Shown: positions 53,950 to 62,030, numbered from the stretch's first letter. The stretch: 64,000 nucleotides of DNA from an uncultured Bacteroidales bacterium (GCA_946406195.1 CAMJJT010000003.1:96821-160820), one strand, 5' to 3'. The notes: generated from the letters alone by a model not told the origin. A program made the numbers and translations.

Positions 53950-54420
53950 ATGGCTAAGATACGTAGAAATGAGAAACGTGAGATGCCGGCGCTCAATACG
54001 TCGTCTCTCCCTGATATTATCTTCATGCTGCTGTTCTTCTTCATGTCTGTTACGTCCATGAAAGAGGTTAGCTATAAAGTGCAGTTCAAGAACCCACAGG
54101 CTACTGAGCTCACGAAGCTGGAGAAGAAATCCTTGGTGCGTTATATCTACGTCGGTACGCCGACGGCGGAGTTCCGCAAGCAGTATGGTGCTGAGACGCG
54201 TATCCAGCTCGATGACGCTTTCGCAGAGACGAAAGAGATTGGCGAATATATCGTTAACGAGCGTTCGTCCATGAAGGAGTCTGAGCAAGGATTGATGACT
54301 GTTTCGATCAAGGCGGACAAAGATACCAAGATGGGTATCATCGCTGATATCAAGCAGGAGTTACGTCGCGCTTATGCACTGAAGATCAGTTACGCTGCTA
54401 CGCAGCGCACAAGTTATTAA
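53950..54420 (+). CDS. exbD: ExbD/TolR family protein, second copy
   Basis: 156 residues; the ATG follows the previous stop by 1 bp. TM signature: SSLPDIIFMLLFFFMSVTSM with the conserved Asp. The periplasmic domain ends with a typical ADKDTKMGIIADIKQELRRA. Paired, divergent ExbD proteins after ExbB are common in Bacteroidota. No tonB is in the window. Confidence 0.92.
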   Translation: MAKIRRNEKREMPALNTSSLPDIIFMLLFFFMSVTSMKEVSYKVQFKNPQATELTKLEKKSLVRYIYVGTPTAEFRKQYGAETRIQLDDAFAETKEIGEYIVNERSSMKESEQGLMTVSIKADKDTKMGIIADIKQELRRAYALKISYAATQRTSY

Positions 54421-54446
54421 TCATAAACGTCTAACGTTTACTCAAA

Positions 54447-54476
54447 ATTAAAGCCACCTTTTCGGGTGGCTTTAAT
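54447..54476. terminator. Bidirectional terminator between exbD and acetylesterase gene
   Basis: ATTAAAGCCACC-TTTTCG-GGTGGCTTTAAT: a 12-bp perfect stem, with A- and T-runs on its flanks, between convergent genes. Confidence 0.85.
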
Positions 54477-54501
54477 TGTGTTTTGAATCTCGTGATTTCG
54501 A

Positions 54502-55848
54502 TTATTGTAATCGCTTACCGGTTATTTTCATTTCTCCTAATTGGAGAAATTTCTTGCCTTGCGGTTTGCCGTTGGAGTCGTACCACGGCAGAACGCGGAT
54601 ATGTAGCGTCTGTCCGGCAGGAACGAGAATAGGATAGTTCAGAGAGACGGTTATCTGTTGGTTTTTAGGCAGAGCGGTGTTCTCGTAAATAGTGGTCACA
54701 TTGCGGAACTCATCGCCGAAACCGTAGTTGATATGAATATTCATTCCCGGTCCGCCTAACGCTTTAACGGGCAGCGAGATAGACTCGATGACGAGACCTT
54801 TCTTCTTCTCCGCTGTAATCGAATATTGGATATAACGGTTGGCTACCTCATCAATCTCTCCGGCAGGCCACATCCCGTCTTCAGGGGTATAGTTGCCTTT
54901 GACGAGTTTCATGTTCTTCGTCTTGGCGTTCTTAATGGTCGTTTTATAGGGCGTACCTTGCGCATTGAAGGCTTCCTTCCGACCTTTCTCTTCGATTGTG
55001 CGAATGTAAGCGACGCTGACGTCCAGAGGCGGCAATGCTACCAAGTGGTGCAACTCACTCAGGTTCGGATTGTTCTTGATCAGCAGGTATGCCAGATGGG
55101 CATTCAGGAATCCTCCGCCCTGTCCGGTATGGGTCTTGTCGCCGCAGTTGAAATACTCCTTCATACAGGTCTCCTGTCCGGCTGACTCGTACATCTCGCG
55201 GCTCTTCTGCGTCATGTCGAGGAACGGCACACCCATCTCTTCTGCTACTTCGCGCATACAACGGACATAATCTTTGTCTCCTTCATTCTTTAACTCGTTC
55301 ATTCGTTCACTCGTTAAATTATGCCTTCCTTCGTTGTTGATCTTTCCGTCCTTGAAGTACGCGCGGCAGATGGGAGACATAAGGATCGGCTTGACGCCCA
55401 TCTCGCGGGCTTCGTTAACGAACTTACGGAGGTATTGTTTATACGTCGTGTTCGGCTCAGTACCGCGCATATCCGTGAGGGTATCTTTGCCTTCCGCGCG
55501 CAGTTTGGCGTTCTGAACATACACATCTTCACCTTTGCATTTCTCGTCGTTGTGCGCAAATTGAATAATGAGGTAATCGCCGTCTTTCATCTGCCGTTTG
55601 ACGGAAGGCCAGAGGTTGTCCGTTTCATAGAAAGTGCGGGTCGAAGCACCGGACTTACCGCGGTTATTGACCTCGATGGAGTCCATGTTAAAGAACACCT
55701 GAAGGTACATTCCCCATCCGCGTTTGGGCGTCGCGGCAGGTTTGTAATCCGACATCGTGCTGTCCCCTATCGTGTGTACGCGCCGCGGAGCGGCATTGAC
55801 CGTACAAAGGAACAACGAACCCAGAACCAAGGAAATAATTTTTCTCAT
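54502..55848 (-). CDS. Secreted rhamnogalacturonan acetylesterase-like SGNH hydrolase
   Basis: 448 residues from the ATG giving MRKIISLVLGSLFLCTVNA, a signal peptide; the longer frame covers the promoter. SGNH blocks: IGDSTMSDY with the nucleophile Ser near residue 30, NRGKSGAST (Gly), FAHNDEK (Asn) and DKTHTGQGG (Asp-His). An added C-terminal beta-rich domain (about 300-448) ends in MKITGKRLQ. The family removes acetyl groups from pectin rhamnogalacturonan, which fits the uxaAB genes. Residues LTSERMNELKNEG are encoded by the same 8-bp-unit array as in cca. Confidence 0.85.
   Translation of the reverse strand: MRKIISLVLGSLFLCTVNAAPRRVHTIGDSTMSDYKPAATPKRGWGMYLQVFFNMDSIEVNNRGKSGASTRTFYETDNLWPSVKRQMKDGDYLIIQFAHNDEKCKGEDVYVQNAKLRAEGKDTLTDMRGTEPNTTYKQYLRKFVNEAREMGVKPILMSPICRAYFKDGKINNEGRHNLTSERMNELKNEGDKDYVRCMREVAEEMGVPFLDMTQKSREMYESAGQETCMKEYFNCGDKTHTGQGGGFLNAHLAYLLIKNNPNLSELHHLVALPPLDVSVAYIRTIEEKGRKEAFNAQGTPYKTTIKNAKTKNMKLVKGNYTPEDGMWPAGEIDEVANRYIQYSITAEKKKGLVIESISLPVKALGGPGMNIHINYGFGDEFRNVTTIYENTALPKNQQITVSLNYPILVPAGQTLHIRVLPWYDSNGKPQGKKFLQLGEMKITGKRLQ
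55296..55317. repeat. 22-bp word shared with cca (in acetylesterase gene)
   Basis: Identical to 34143-34164 and read in the same frame, giving LTSERMN in both proteins, although the proteins are unrelated. Confidence 0.85.
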
Positions 55849-55904
55849 AGTAATTATATATTGATGATTGACCATTATTTTAAATCGCTTATCGAAAGAC
55901 GATG

Positions 55905-55935
55905 CAAAGGTACAACTTTTTTCCGATATATGCAA
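55905..55935 (-). promoter_or_regulatory. Promoter of the acetylesterase gene
   Basis: Minus strand TTGCATATATC on the -33 side, TACCTTTG on the -7 side, spacing 20 bp, 57 bp upstream of the ATG. Confidence 0.85.
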
Positions 55936-56042
55936 GAAAATAAGAAAAAGCGTTCCCCTTTTCCCAAAGAGAAACGCCGAACGAAAAAACTTTTTCTAAT
56001 TACTTCATATTAAGATGAAGTTTATTTATCATCCAATGATGA

Positions 56043-56177
56043 TTAGTCAATTTGGTCATAGGTTGCGGTCGGGGTACCACTGGAAGCAGCGGCAAAACCG
56101 ATAACCGGGTCTTGCATCAAACCCATTGAAGCCCATGTTGCCATCTCCGTATTCGGAGCAATATAAGTCTTTTTCAT
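56043..56177 (-). CDS. 44-residue peptide, MKKxYIxP family, second peptide gene of locus
   Basis: ATG to TAA: MKKTYIAPNTEMATWASMGL, then MQDPVIGFAAASSG and a polar end (TATYDQID). The opening is the same as in the peptides at 57313-57456 and 8047-8190. It follows the 338-residue surface protein by 82 bp on the same strand. No signal peptide. The function is unknown. Confidence 0.65.
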   Translation of the reverse strand: MKKTYIAPNTEMATWASMGLMQDPVIGFAAASSGTPTATYDQID

Positions 56178-56259
56178 AATTCAATTACATTTAGAAGTGT
56201 TAGTGAATCTAGTTTTAATTGTCATTCTAGTTGTTATAGTAGTTCTAGATGTCACAGAA

Positions 56260-57276
56260 TTACTTTACAATTTGACCTTGGAGGTTATATACATCCTCTC
56301 CGCGGCGGATGAATACCTGACCGTTCTCAACGAACTTTTCAGCCTGTACTTCTTCAGCTACGTCCTCGATGCCTTGCTCTTGGTTGAAGCGAAGTGAGAT
56401 ACGACGAGGTGCGTTGTTGCTATGAGCCAACTGCAAGAAAGCTTTGTTAGGCTTCATGGTCTCACCCTCATAGAGGTAGAGCATGTTACCATTTAAAACG
56501 AAGATATCTTTGTTAGCGTGTGGATACTCCCATGCTGTAGAAGCAATGAGTTCGTTTCCTGCGAAATCTGCAGAACATGTACCTGCATTGAAGTGATAAG
56601 TTGTGTTAGCTTCGCCGTAAACGATAACGCCTTCACCAGCCTTTACATAGTCAACCTGCGTTAAAGTTAATGTCTCGCCGCCAACAGCGCCTTTATAGAG
56701 TTTCACATTCTCAACTGCTTGCAGATCCGAAGAGAACGAGAAAGTAGCCAAACCTTCTTCGTTGGTCGTTACCTCAGCTGCATATACCGGAGCCGGAACA
56801 TAATTGATCACGAAACGGTCAGTAACAGCTACTTGACCAACCTGAGAAGGTTCAACAGAGAAGTTGTACGATTCTCCCTCTGCAATAACAGTCTCAGTTG
56901 CCTCTACGAGGTCATATAATTTCAGTTCACGACCAGAAACATTGCTGAACTGAAGGGTATAGCTTGCGTCCACCATGTTGGTTGTAAAACCGATCTGCAG
57001 TCCATCCAGATTCTGAGCTGCTACTTCCTCGCAGTTCTTATCGCCTACGAGACCGTAAACCAACACACTGAAGGGGTTGGAGAGGCTCATCATACTTTCT
57101 ACATCATAACCGCTCTCGTAAGCATTGGTGCGGTTAGCATCTTCTTTTAGACGCAAGGTGTAGTTTGCGTAGGTGGTGTTACTACCTACCAATTTGATAT
57201 TAGCGGTAGTAGTGACGTCTGCTACAGCCGAAAGGCTCATGACAGCAGCCATCATGGAAATGAATAGTTTTTTCAT
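56260..57276 (-). CDS. T9SS-type surface protein, 338 residues
   Basis: Signal peptide MKKLFISMMAAVMSLSAVAD. Residues ~15-150 (YESGYDVESMMSLSN, NLDGLQIGFTTN, YTLQFSNVSGRELKLYD) match the last 180 residues of the neighbouring 933-residue protein, so the two share a beta-rich domain. The middle (ATFSFSSDLQAVENVKLYKG) looks like a second beta-sandwich. The end (EKFVENGQVFIRRGEDVYN) is the short C-terminal module. Probably a surface protein processed by T9SS. It lies 36 bp after a peptide gene and is followed by another. Confidence 0.75.
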   Translation of the reverse strand: MKKLFISMMAAVMSLSAVADVTTTANIKLVGSNTTYANYTLRLKEDANRTNAYESGYDVESMMSLSNPFSVLVYGLVGDKNCEEVAAQNLDGLQIGFTTNMVDASYTLQFSNVSGRELKLYDLVEATETVIAEGESYNFSVEPSQVGQVAVTDRFVINYVPAPVYAAEVTTNEEGLATFSFSSDLQAVENVKLYKGAVGGETLTLTQVDYVKAGEGVIVYGEANTTYHFNAGTCSADFAGNELIASTAWEYPHANKDIFVLNGNMLYLYEGETMKPNKAFLQLAHSNNAPRRISLRFNQEQGIEDVAEEVQAEKFVENGQVFIRRGEDVYNLQGQIVK

Positions 57277-57312
57277 AATCTATTATTTCTTTTGTTAGTA
57301 TTTATACTTTAA

Positions 57313-57456
57313 TTAGAATACTTTCTTAGGAGCCAACCCCTTATTCGGATCAGGATCTGTAGGATTTTGTTGCTGTCCCTCTCCAGACTCAAGCAAGATA
57401 GCTCCCATCATTCGTAATTCGATGCAATCTGTATTGGGTGTTATATACGTTTTCAT
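57313..57456 (-). CDS. 47-residue peptide, MKKxYIxP family, first peptide gene of locus
   Basis: ATG to TAA: MKTYITPNTDCIELRMMGA, a hydrophobic core ILLESGEG, and a Pro/Asp-rich tail (NPTDPDPNKGLAPKKVF). Same length as the peptide at 8047-8190. It starts 61 bp after the stop of the 933-residue protein, just past a strong mRNA hairpin at 57466-57505, and precedes the next surface-protein gene. The function is unknown. Confidence 0.65.
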   Translation of the reverse strand: MKTYITPNTDCIELRMMGAILLESGEGQQQNPTDPDPNKGLAPKKVF

Positions 57457-57465
57457 AAGAAGAGT

Positions 57466-57505
57466 AATTTGGTAGCGCAGCGCCTTTCGGCGTGCGCCCC
57501 AAATT
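57466..57505 (-). promoter_or_regulatory. mRNA hairpin between surface-protein gene and peptide gene
   Basis: AATTTGG/CCAAATT outer stem, GCGCA/TGCGC and CGCC/GGCG inner stems, loop TTTC: 16 pairs with small bulges. There is no T-run after it, so it is more likely an mRNA processing, stability or translation element than a full terminator. Confidence 0.55.
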
Positions 57506-57517
57506 GCTTAAAGTTAA

Positions 57518-60319
57518 TTATTTTACGATCTTAACACCGTTTACAACGTATACACCAGCAGGAACTGCCTCAAAGTCCTCACCAAGGTATTGACCGGTGA
57601 GCGTGTAGATACCCTTAGCGTTTGCTTTTACTTCAGTGTTCTCGATAGCGGTCGGCATCTTAGCAGCAGCAACGATCTCGAAACGACCTTCTACAGTGCT
57701 GTTCGGCTGAGCAGCGAACTCGTAGGTTGCGCCTTCCTCGATAGCAATTACTTTATTGGTCGCGTTATCACGGAGAGCATACTCTTCGCCATTTACCTTC
57801 TTGAAGGAAATAGTGTAAGCGATTTCGTCATTCGTATTCAGGGTAAGCGTCTTGCCCTCCAAGTTGTCAGTTGCTACAGCAGTGTAGTTCTCGCCGTTAA
57901 CGGTAGCGAAGAGGTTGAGTGTACCCTCGTTCATATATTTGGATGCATCATAACCATTCTCGTACTCATCGGTGAACTTGCCATCCTCGGTGAACATTAC
58001 GAAGTCGCTCTTACCATTCTGAGCTGTAACCACAATACGCATGCGGGTCGTCTCATCAGCCTCTGCACGACGCGGAGCAGGAGCTGCTACGTTGTTGTAA
58101 CGCGGGTTGCCCCAAACTGCACTTGCATAATTGAGCTCGGTAGATGCGTTCTCTGCACCATTCTGCTTCAAGATGAAGGTCTGCATCGGAGCAATCTCTT
58201 TCTGCCAATCTTCGTATGCCCCAGGATTATCACGCAGGCCTTTCAAAGGTACACCAAAGTACGCTTGGTTCTCGCTGTTCCATACCCAAACAGAACCATC
58301 AATCTTGTTGTCACCGGTCAGCTGGTCAACCAAAGCAAGAATGCTGATATAACCGGTGTAGCTGTTACCGAAGAAGTTATAACCGTTACGTTGGAACTCA
58401 AGAGCGTTGTTGGTGTTACCTGCCAATTGACCCGTGAAGGTGTACTCTACATCGCCGAGGTGCTCATAGTCTGCAGAGAGAGTGTAACCTTGGAACGGAA
58501 CCATCTGGGTCAGTGCACCATATTGCTCCCAATCGTTAGTCGTGTAGTTCCAGCCATATACATAAGTGCTCTTGTTAGGATATTTGCCCCAAGTAGCGCA
58601 CTCTTGAATCGGCAGTGCAAAACGATGCCAGAAATAGTGTTTGTCACCGGCAATAGTTTCCCAACCAATCTGTTTAGCTTTCATCTTAACGGTCAGGTTC
58701 GGAGTCTGGTTAACAGTGATAGCCGGATCCATAATCAAGGATGCTGCACCATTCTCATCAGCATTGATGACGATGTTCTCCGGTTTCTCGGTAACAATAC
58801 CACCTTCACCAATTTGGAGAGTAGAACCGGACTGAACAACAACCTGCGATTCGCCCTGTACGTCCAAACCATTGTTTACAATAAGAGTTTGGTCTACCGG
58901 AGTCTCATTTTCTACTTTACCAACCTTCAGCACAGTTGCATCACCGTCTCCATTGTCGCGCACTTGAACATAAGCAGCTTTAGTTTCATTGTTTACCAAC
59001 TCAATCGGTTGATCATCAGTGGTTTCCACAACGAAAGAAGTAGTCGGGTTCTCACCAGCCTCAGAAGTCTCATACTGGCCATTGATGTCATAAGAAACAT
59101 CACTCTTAGTAACACGGTAAAGGGTTTTGTCACCGTCTTTAACCGTAACAATAGCATATCCAGCCGGAATAATCGGAGATTGTGTTTGAACAGAATATTT
59201 ATCACCATCCATAATCGGGTTGCCGTCTCCATCTCTATTCACAGCAGTTACATGGCGATAGTACATAGGATTAACATCGTAAGTACCACCGGTCATAGTT
59301 ACGCTAAACGGAACGATACCATAGCCCTGAGGACCATATCCATGTACATCGTAGTAATACCAAGTATTATTATCGAAAGTCTTAACAGCCTTCACATCAA
59401 CATTGCCATAATAAGCACCATCCATAATGATACGGGTGTTATCTCCGGCAAGAGTCAACGAAATAGGTTGAACTCTGCGACCTGCCGGCATATAACCTCC
59501 CGAAGCAAGAAGAACCGCTTGTGCTTGGTCTCCTAATGCGCTGGATTCCATCGTGCAGTTTGTAGCAGTAATCGTGATACCATCATCTTGGCAAACAAAT
59601 CCACCGAATGAGTTAGTCTCTCCGCTATTGTAGTTAGAGCAATGGAAAGCTGTATTTTCAACGTTTACAACTGAGCCTCTAGAACCTGCTGAAGAGCTAG
59701 GCTCTCTAAAATAAAGACCTGCCCAAGCATAGAAGGTACAATGGTCAATAGTAGCATTGTACGGGTTGAAACTGATAATAGCATAACTGCCGGATTTGGT
59801 AATCTCACCGGCTTGGTTGCGTTGAGTAACATCAATCAACGAATTCGTCATGTTAAGCGTCATTGCAGTTGCTTGATTACCACCAATCGTTATACCTTGG
59901 CAGTTACCGGAACCGGTAGCATATACCTTTACATTATTCAACGTCAAAGAAGTCATTTTACCACGGCACTCGATAGGACGACCTGCAGCACCGGCATTGC
60001 GAATGGTAAGGTCTTTTAGGGTAACAGCTACAAAGTTTGCTCCACCTTGGTTAATAGCGATAGTAGTATTATTACCACCACGCGATCCATAACCACTGAT
60101 TGTATGGTTCTGACCATCAATAGTTACCGATTTGGTAATGTTAATAAGGCCACTACCATTAGTCGGATAACCGAAATCAGCTGTCAGCTGAATCTCGTCA
60201 CAGTCGGCATCAGTGAGTGCGTCTTGCAACTCTTGATACGTGCCTGCCGTACGAACGGTAGCAAATGCCATGACGCAACTAAAGCACGCCATTAGCGGAA
60301 TTAAGAAAAATTTTCTCAT
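57518..60319 (-). CDS. T9SS-type beta-helix surface protein, 933 residues
   Basis: Signal peptide MRKFFLIPLMACFSCVMAFA. Residues ~25-360 form a right-handed beta-helix of the pectate-lyase-like kind (ITKSVTIDGQNHTISGYG, LKDLTIRNAGAAG, ITIGGNQATAMTLNMTNSLI). A linker with PIELVNNETKAAYVQ follows, then a Trp/Tyr-rich domain (about 560-760: HYFWHRFALPIQECATWG, YNFFGNSYTGYISIL) like that near the C-terminus of the giant protein. The last 180 residues repeat in the 338-residue neighbour. The end is a normal T9SS domain (KGIYTLTGQYLGEDFEAVPA). I cannot see catalytic residues of a lyase; an adhesin-like role is more likely. Confidence 0.8.
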   Translation of the reverse strand: MRKFFLIPLMACFSCVMAFATVRTAGTYQELQDALTDADCDEIQLTADFGYPTNGSGLINITKSVTIDGQNHTISGYGSRGGNNTTIAINQGGANFVAVTLKDLTIRNAGAAGRPIECRGKMTSLTLNNVKVYATGSGNCQGITIGGNQATAMTLNMTNSLIDVTQRNQAGEITKSGSYAIISFNPYNATIDHCTFYAWAGLYFREPSSSAGSRGSVVNVENTAFHCSNYNSGETNSFGGFVCQDDGITITATNCTMESSALGDQAQAVLLASGGYMPAGRRVQPISLTLAGDNTRIIMDGAYYGNVDVKAVKTFDNNTWYYYDVHGYGPQGYGIVPFSVTMTGGTYDVNPMYYRHVTAVNRDGDGNPIMDGDKYSVQTQSPIIPAGYAIVTVKDGDKTLYRVTKSDVSYDINGQYETSEAGENPTTSFVVETTDDQPIELVNNETKAAYVQVRDNGDGDATVLKVGKVENETPVDQTLIVNNGLDVQGESQVVVQSGSTLQIGEGGIVTEKPENIVINADENGAASLIMDPAITVNQTPNLTVKMKAKQIGWETIAGDKHYFWHRFALPIQECATWGKYPNKSTYVYGWNYTTNDWEQYGALTQMVPFQGYTLSADYEHLGDVEYTFTGQLAGNTNNALEFQRNGYNFFGNSYTGYISILALVDQLTGDNKIDGSVWVWNSENQAYFGVPLKGLRDNPGAYEDWQKEIAPMQTFILKQNGAENASTELNYASAVWGNPRYNNVAAPAPRRAEADETTRMRIVVTAQNGKSDFVMFTEDGKFTDEYENGYDASKYMNEGTLNLFATVNGENYTAVATDNLEGKTLTLNTNDEIAYTISFKKVNGEEYALRDNATNKVIAIEEGATYEFAAQPNSTVEGRFEIVAAAKMPTAIENTEVKANAKGIYTLTGQYLGEDFEAVPAGVYVVNGVKIVK

Positions 60320-60423
60320 TTTGTTTTTAGTTTTAAGTTAATACTTGAGGGTTACCCCTCGTTAATTATAAATTGGTTTTGTTGTTTTTAATTTATTTTA
60401 TACTTCCAAATTATCCCAAAGTG

Positions 60424-60497
60424 ATGCATAGGTACGGAGGAATTATACAAAAGATACAAAAAGATACAAAAAAAACTTTACCTTCGTACCTATGCAT
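60424..60497. repeat. 17-bp inverted repeat around promoter-like sequence
   Basis: Arms at 60424-60440 and 60481-60497 match over 17 bp with one mismatch (core ATGCATAGGTACG). The 40-bp spacer is A-rich on the plus strand with repeated AAGATACAAA; on the minus strand it reads GTATCTTTTTGTATCTTTTG, near a -7 box. It lies 105 bp upstream of the 933-residue protein gene. Confidence 0.75.
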
Positions 60498-60523
60498 GTT
60501 CACTAAAGGAAAACAAAAGAAAA

Positions 60524-60551
60524 AGCGGAGCTTCAAAGATTGAAGTCCGCT
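60524..60551 (-). terminator. Minus-strand terminator in the long leader region
   Basis: AGCGGA-G-CTTCAA-AGA-TTGAAG-TCCGCT gives 12 pairs with one bulge; in the minus direction it is followed by TTTTCTTTTGTTT. It stands between the promoter at 60893 and the gene at 60319. Confidence 0.65.
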
Positions 60552-60886
60552 AAAAAAAATGAAAGCGGGACTGCAATCTTGCCGTTCCACTTACAGAGGC
60601 TCTGGTATTGCCTTTCGTTACAAACAGCAACACCGTAGCCCACGCCGTACGTATAATATAATTAAGGTACGCGCCCTCGCGCGCACATGTATAAATATAC
60701 ATACCATAGGCATCTTAGTGTCGCATTGTTTTGTAACTCTTTTGTGAAATTTACCAGATTTCTGTAAGTCAAAACAAAGCGCGTTTAAGACGCTATTTCT
60801 TAATGTCCTGTACCCTCCGCACTTTAAAGGACACTTCCCCGACGTGGACCCCAAAATTCACTCTTCCACGTAGTGCGTGAAAAAAT
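60552..60886 (-). ncRNA. Candidate structured small RNA or leader
   Basis: The stretch has a strong promoter at one end and a terminator at the other, with no credible ORF between. On the minus strand it can form several hairpins: ACGTGGA/TCCACGT (60842-60871), TGTCCT/AGGACA (60804-60833), GCGT/ACGC (60781-60793), and GGCT...GGTGTTGC / GCAATACC...AGCC (60598-60640, one G-U pair), plus an imperfect one at about 60567-60592. I do not recognise it as tmRNA, RNase P, SRP or 6S RNA. It may be an independent RNA or a long 5' leader of the 933-residue protein gene. Confidence 0.4.
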
Positions 60887-60892
60887 ACGCCG

Positions 60893-60923
60893 CAAAATTA
60901 CAACAAAAATATGATATACGCAA
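60893..60923 (-). promoter_or_regulatory. Promoter of the structured region upstream of the 933-residue gene
   Basis: Minus strand TTGCGTATATC on the -33 side and TAATTTTG on the -7 side, spacing 20 bp, 574 bp from the next coding start. Confidence 0.8.
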
Positions 60924-60979
60924 ATTTTTTTATCACTTTTTTGAGGAATTCTTCGATTTTTTTACGGAAAAGCAAGAAA

Positions 60980-61021
60980 AAATAGAGAAAAAGCGCCAGT
61001 TTGAGCGCTTTTTCTCTATTT
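60980..61021. terminator. Bidirectional terminator downstream of rluA-like gene
   Basis: A perfect 17-bp stem (60980-60996 with 61005-61021; arm ends GAAAAAGCGC) and an 8-nt loop, with A/T runs on both sides. Confidence 0.9.
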
Positions 61022-61060
61022 TTGTCGTTGGTCGTTTATAATGGGTTTTGAGCCCCACTA

Positions 61061-62008
61061 TTACATCAATACATGGTTAAATTCTTTCGGTACAGGCGAC
61101 TCGAAACGGACGGTTTTTTCCGTCACCGGATGAATGAAAGCCAGCACTTTAGCGTGCAGACAAAGCCGGTCGATGGGCGAAGACTCGTTGCCGTGACCGT
61201 ACTTTCGGTCGCCTACAACCGGACATCCTTTGGAAGCAAGATGTACACGGATCTGGTTTGTCCGCCCGGTCTCGAGGTGCAGCTCTACGAGGGAATAAAC
61301 CCCTCCCGTCTCCCCAAAGGGGAGAGGCCCCATCCCTTGTGGGGAGGATTGGGGTGGGGTTGTTCTGAGCACCTTATAATTGGTAATCGCCAAATCCCCT
61401 CCGTCATCCACAGGCGAGGAATAAACCATCGCATTGCGTTTATCCTCGGTGAACCATGACTTGATTTGTCCTTCGCGGGGCTCCAAACATCCCTCCGTCA
61501 GTGCAATATACGTTCGCTCCGTGACCAGATCACGCCAGTACTCCCGCATATAATGTTGCAGTTCCTCAGAGCGCGCAAAAACGAGTAATCCGCTTGTCTC
61601 TCGATCCAGTCGGTGTACCACGTATATGCCTGCGCGCGCGTTCTGTTTTTTTACGTACGCGCGCAGGATAGAGTAGGCAGTCGTCTCAGACGAACCGGGT
61701 GTAGCAGCTACGGTCAGCAGCCCGGGTTGCTTATTAACGACGATTAGATCATCGTCCTCATACACGATCTTAAGCTTCGGATGGTTCAACTGGCTGTTCC
61801 CGCGACCCGAACTGACGGTCACTACATCGCCTTTCTTCAGCATGAAATCATGCCTTGTCTGAACGGCATTTCCTACTTTGACGCGTCGCTGACCAAGGAG
61901 TTGTTTGACGGACGATTTCGCCATTCCTCCCATCTTCGCGAGCAGAAAATCCATCAACTCCGCAGGTTCTGCGACCTTTAATACGGTGTCTTGTTTTCTT
62001 TTTATCAT
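61061..62008 (-). CDS. RluA family rRNA/tRNA pseudouridine synthase
   Basis: 315 residues. An N-terminal S4-like RNA-binding domain (SVKQLLGQRRVKVGNAVQT) precedes the catalytic domain with VVHRLDRETSGLLVFA, where the Asp of HRLDRETSG is the nucleophile, and the closing LETGRTNQIRVHLA. The exact target uridine cannot be told. Between two strands an insert (TTPPQSSPQGMGPLPFGETG) is encoded by a GC-rich palindromic element at 61300-61360 that keeps the frame. It follows pnuC by 22 bp in an operon. Confidence 0.9.
   Translation of the reverse strand: MIKRKQDTVLKVAEPAELMDFLLAKMGGMAKSSVKQLLGQRRVKVGNAVQTRHDFMLKKGDVVTVSSGRGNSQLNHPKLKIVYEDDDLIVVNKQPGLLTVAATPGSSETTAYSILRAYVKKQNARAGIYVVHRLDRETSGLLVFARSEELQHYMREYWRDLVTERTYIALTEGCLEPREGQIKSWFTEDKRNAMVYSSPVDDGGDLAITNYKVLRTTPPQSSPQGMGPLPFGETGGVYSLVELHLETGRTNQIRVHLASKGCPVVGDRKYGHGNESSPIDRLCLHAKVLAFIHPVTEKTVRFESPVPKEFNHVLM
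61300..61360. repeat. GC-rich palindromic (REP-like) element inserted in frame
   Basis: Two adjacent palindromic parts: CTCCCC-AAA-GGGGAG and CCCCATCCC-TTGT-GGGGA, closing with TTGGGGTGGGG. The composition is sharply different from the flanks. Translated (minus) it gives Pro/Gly-rich TPPQSSPQGMGPLPFGE, the familiar look of interspersed palindromes in coding sequence. Confidence 0.75.
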
Positions 62009-62030
62009 TTTTAACGTTTTAACATTTTAA

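Noticed and set aside
57590..59536. 648-codon open frame on the plus strand
   Set aside because: It is exactly antisense to the 933-residue surface protein, has no signal or recognisable domain, and arises from Asn/Thr-rich codons read backwards.
60618..60854. 78-codon minus-strand ORF in the long gap
   Set aside because: The sequence is a mix of Cys, Arg and Lys without a domain and overlaps several hairpins; the region reads better as RNA.
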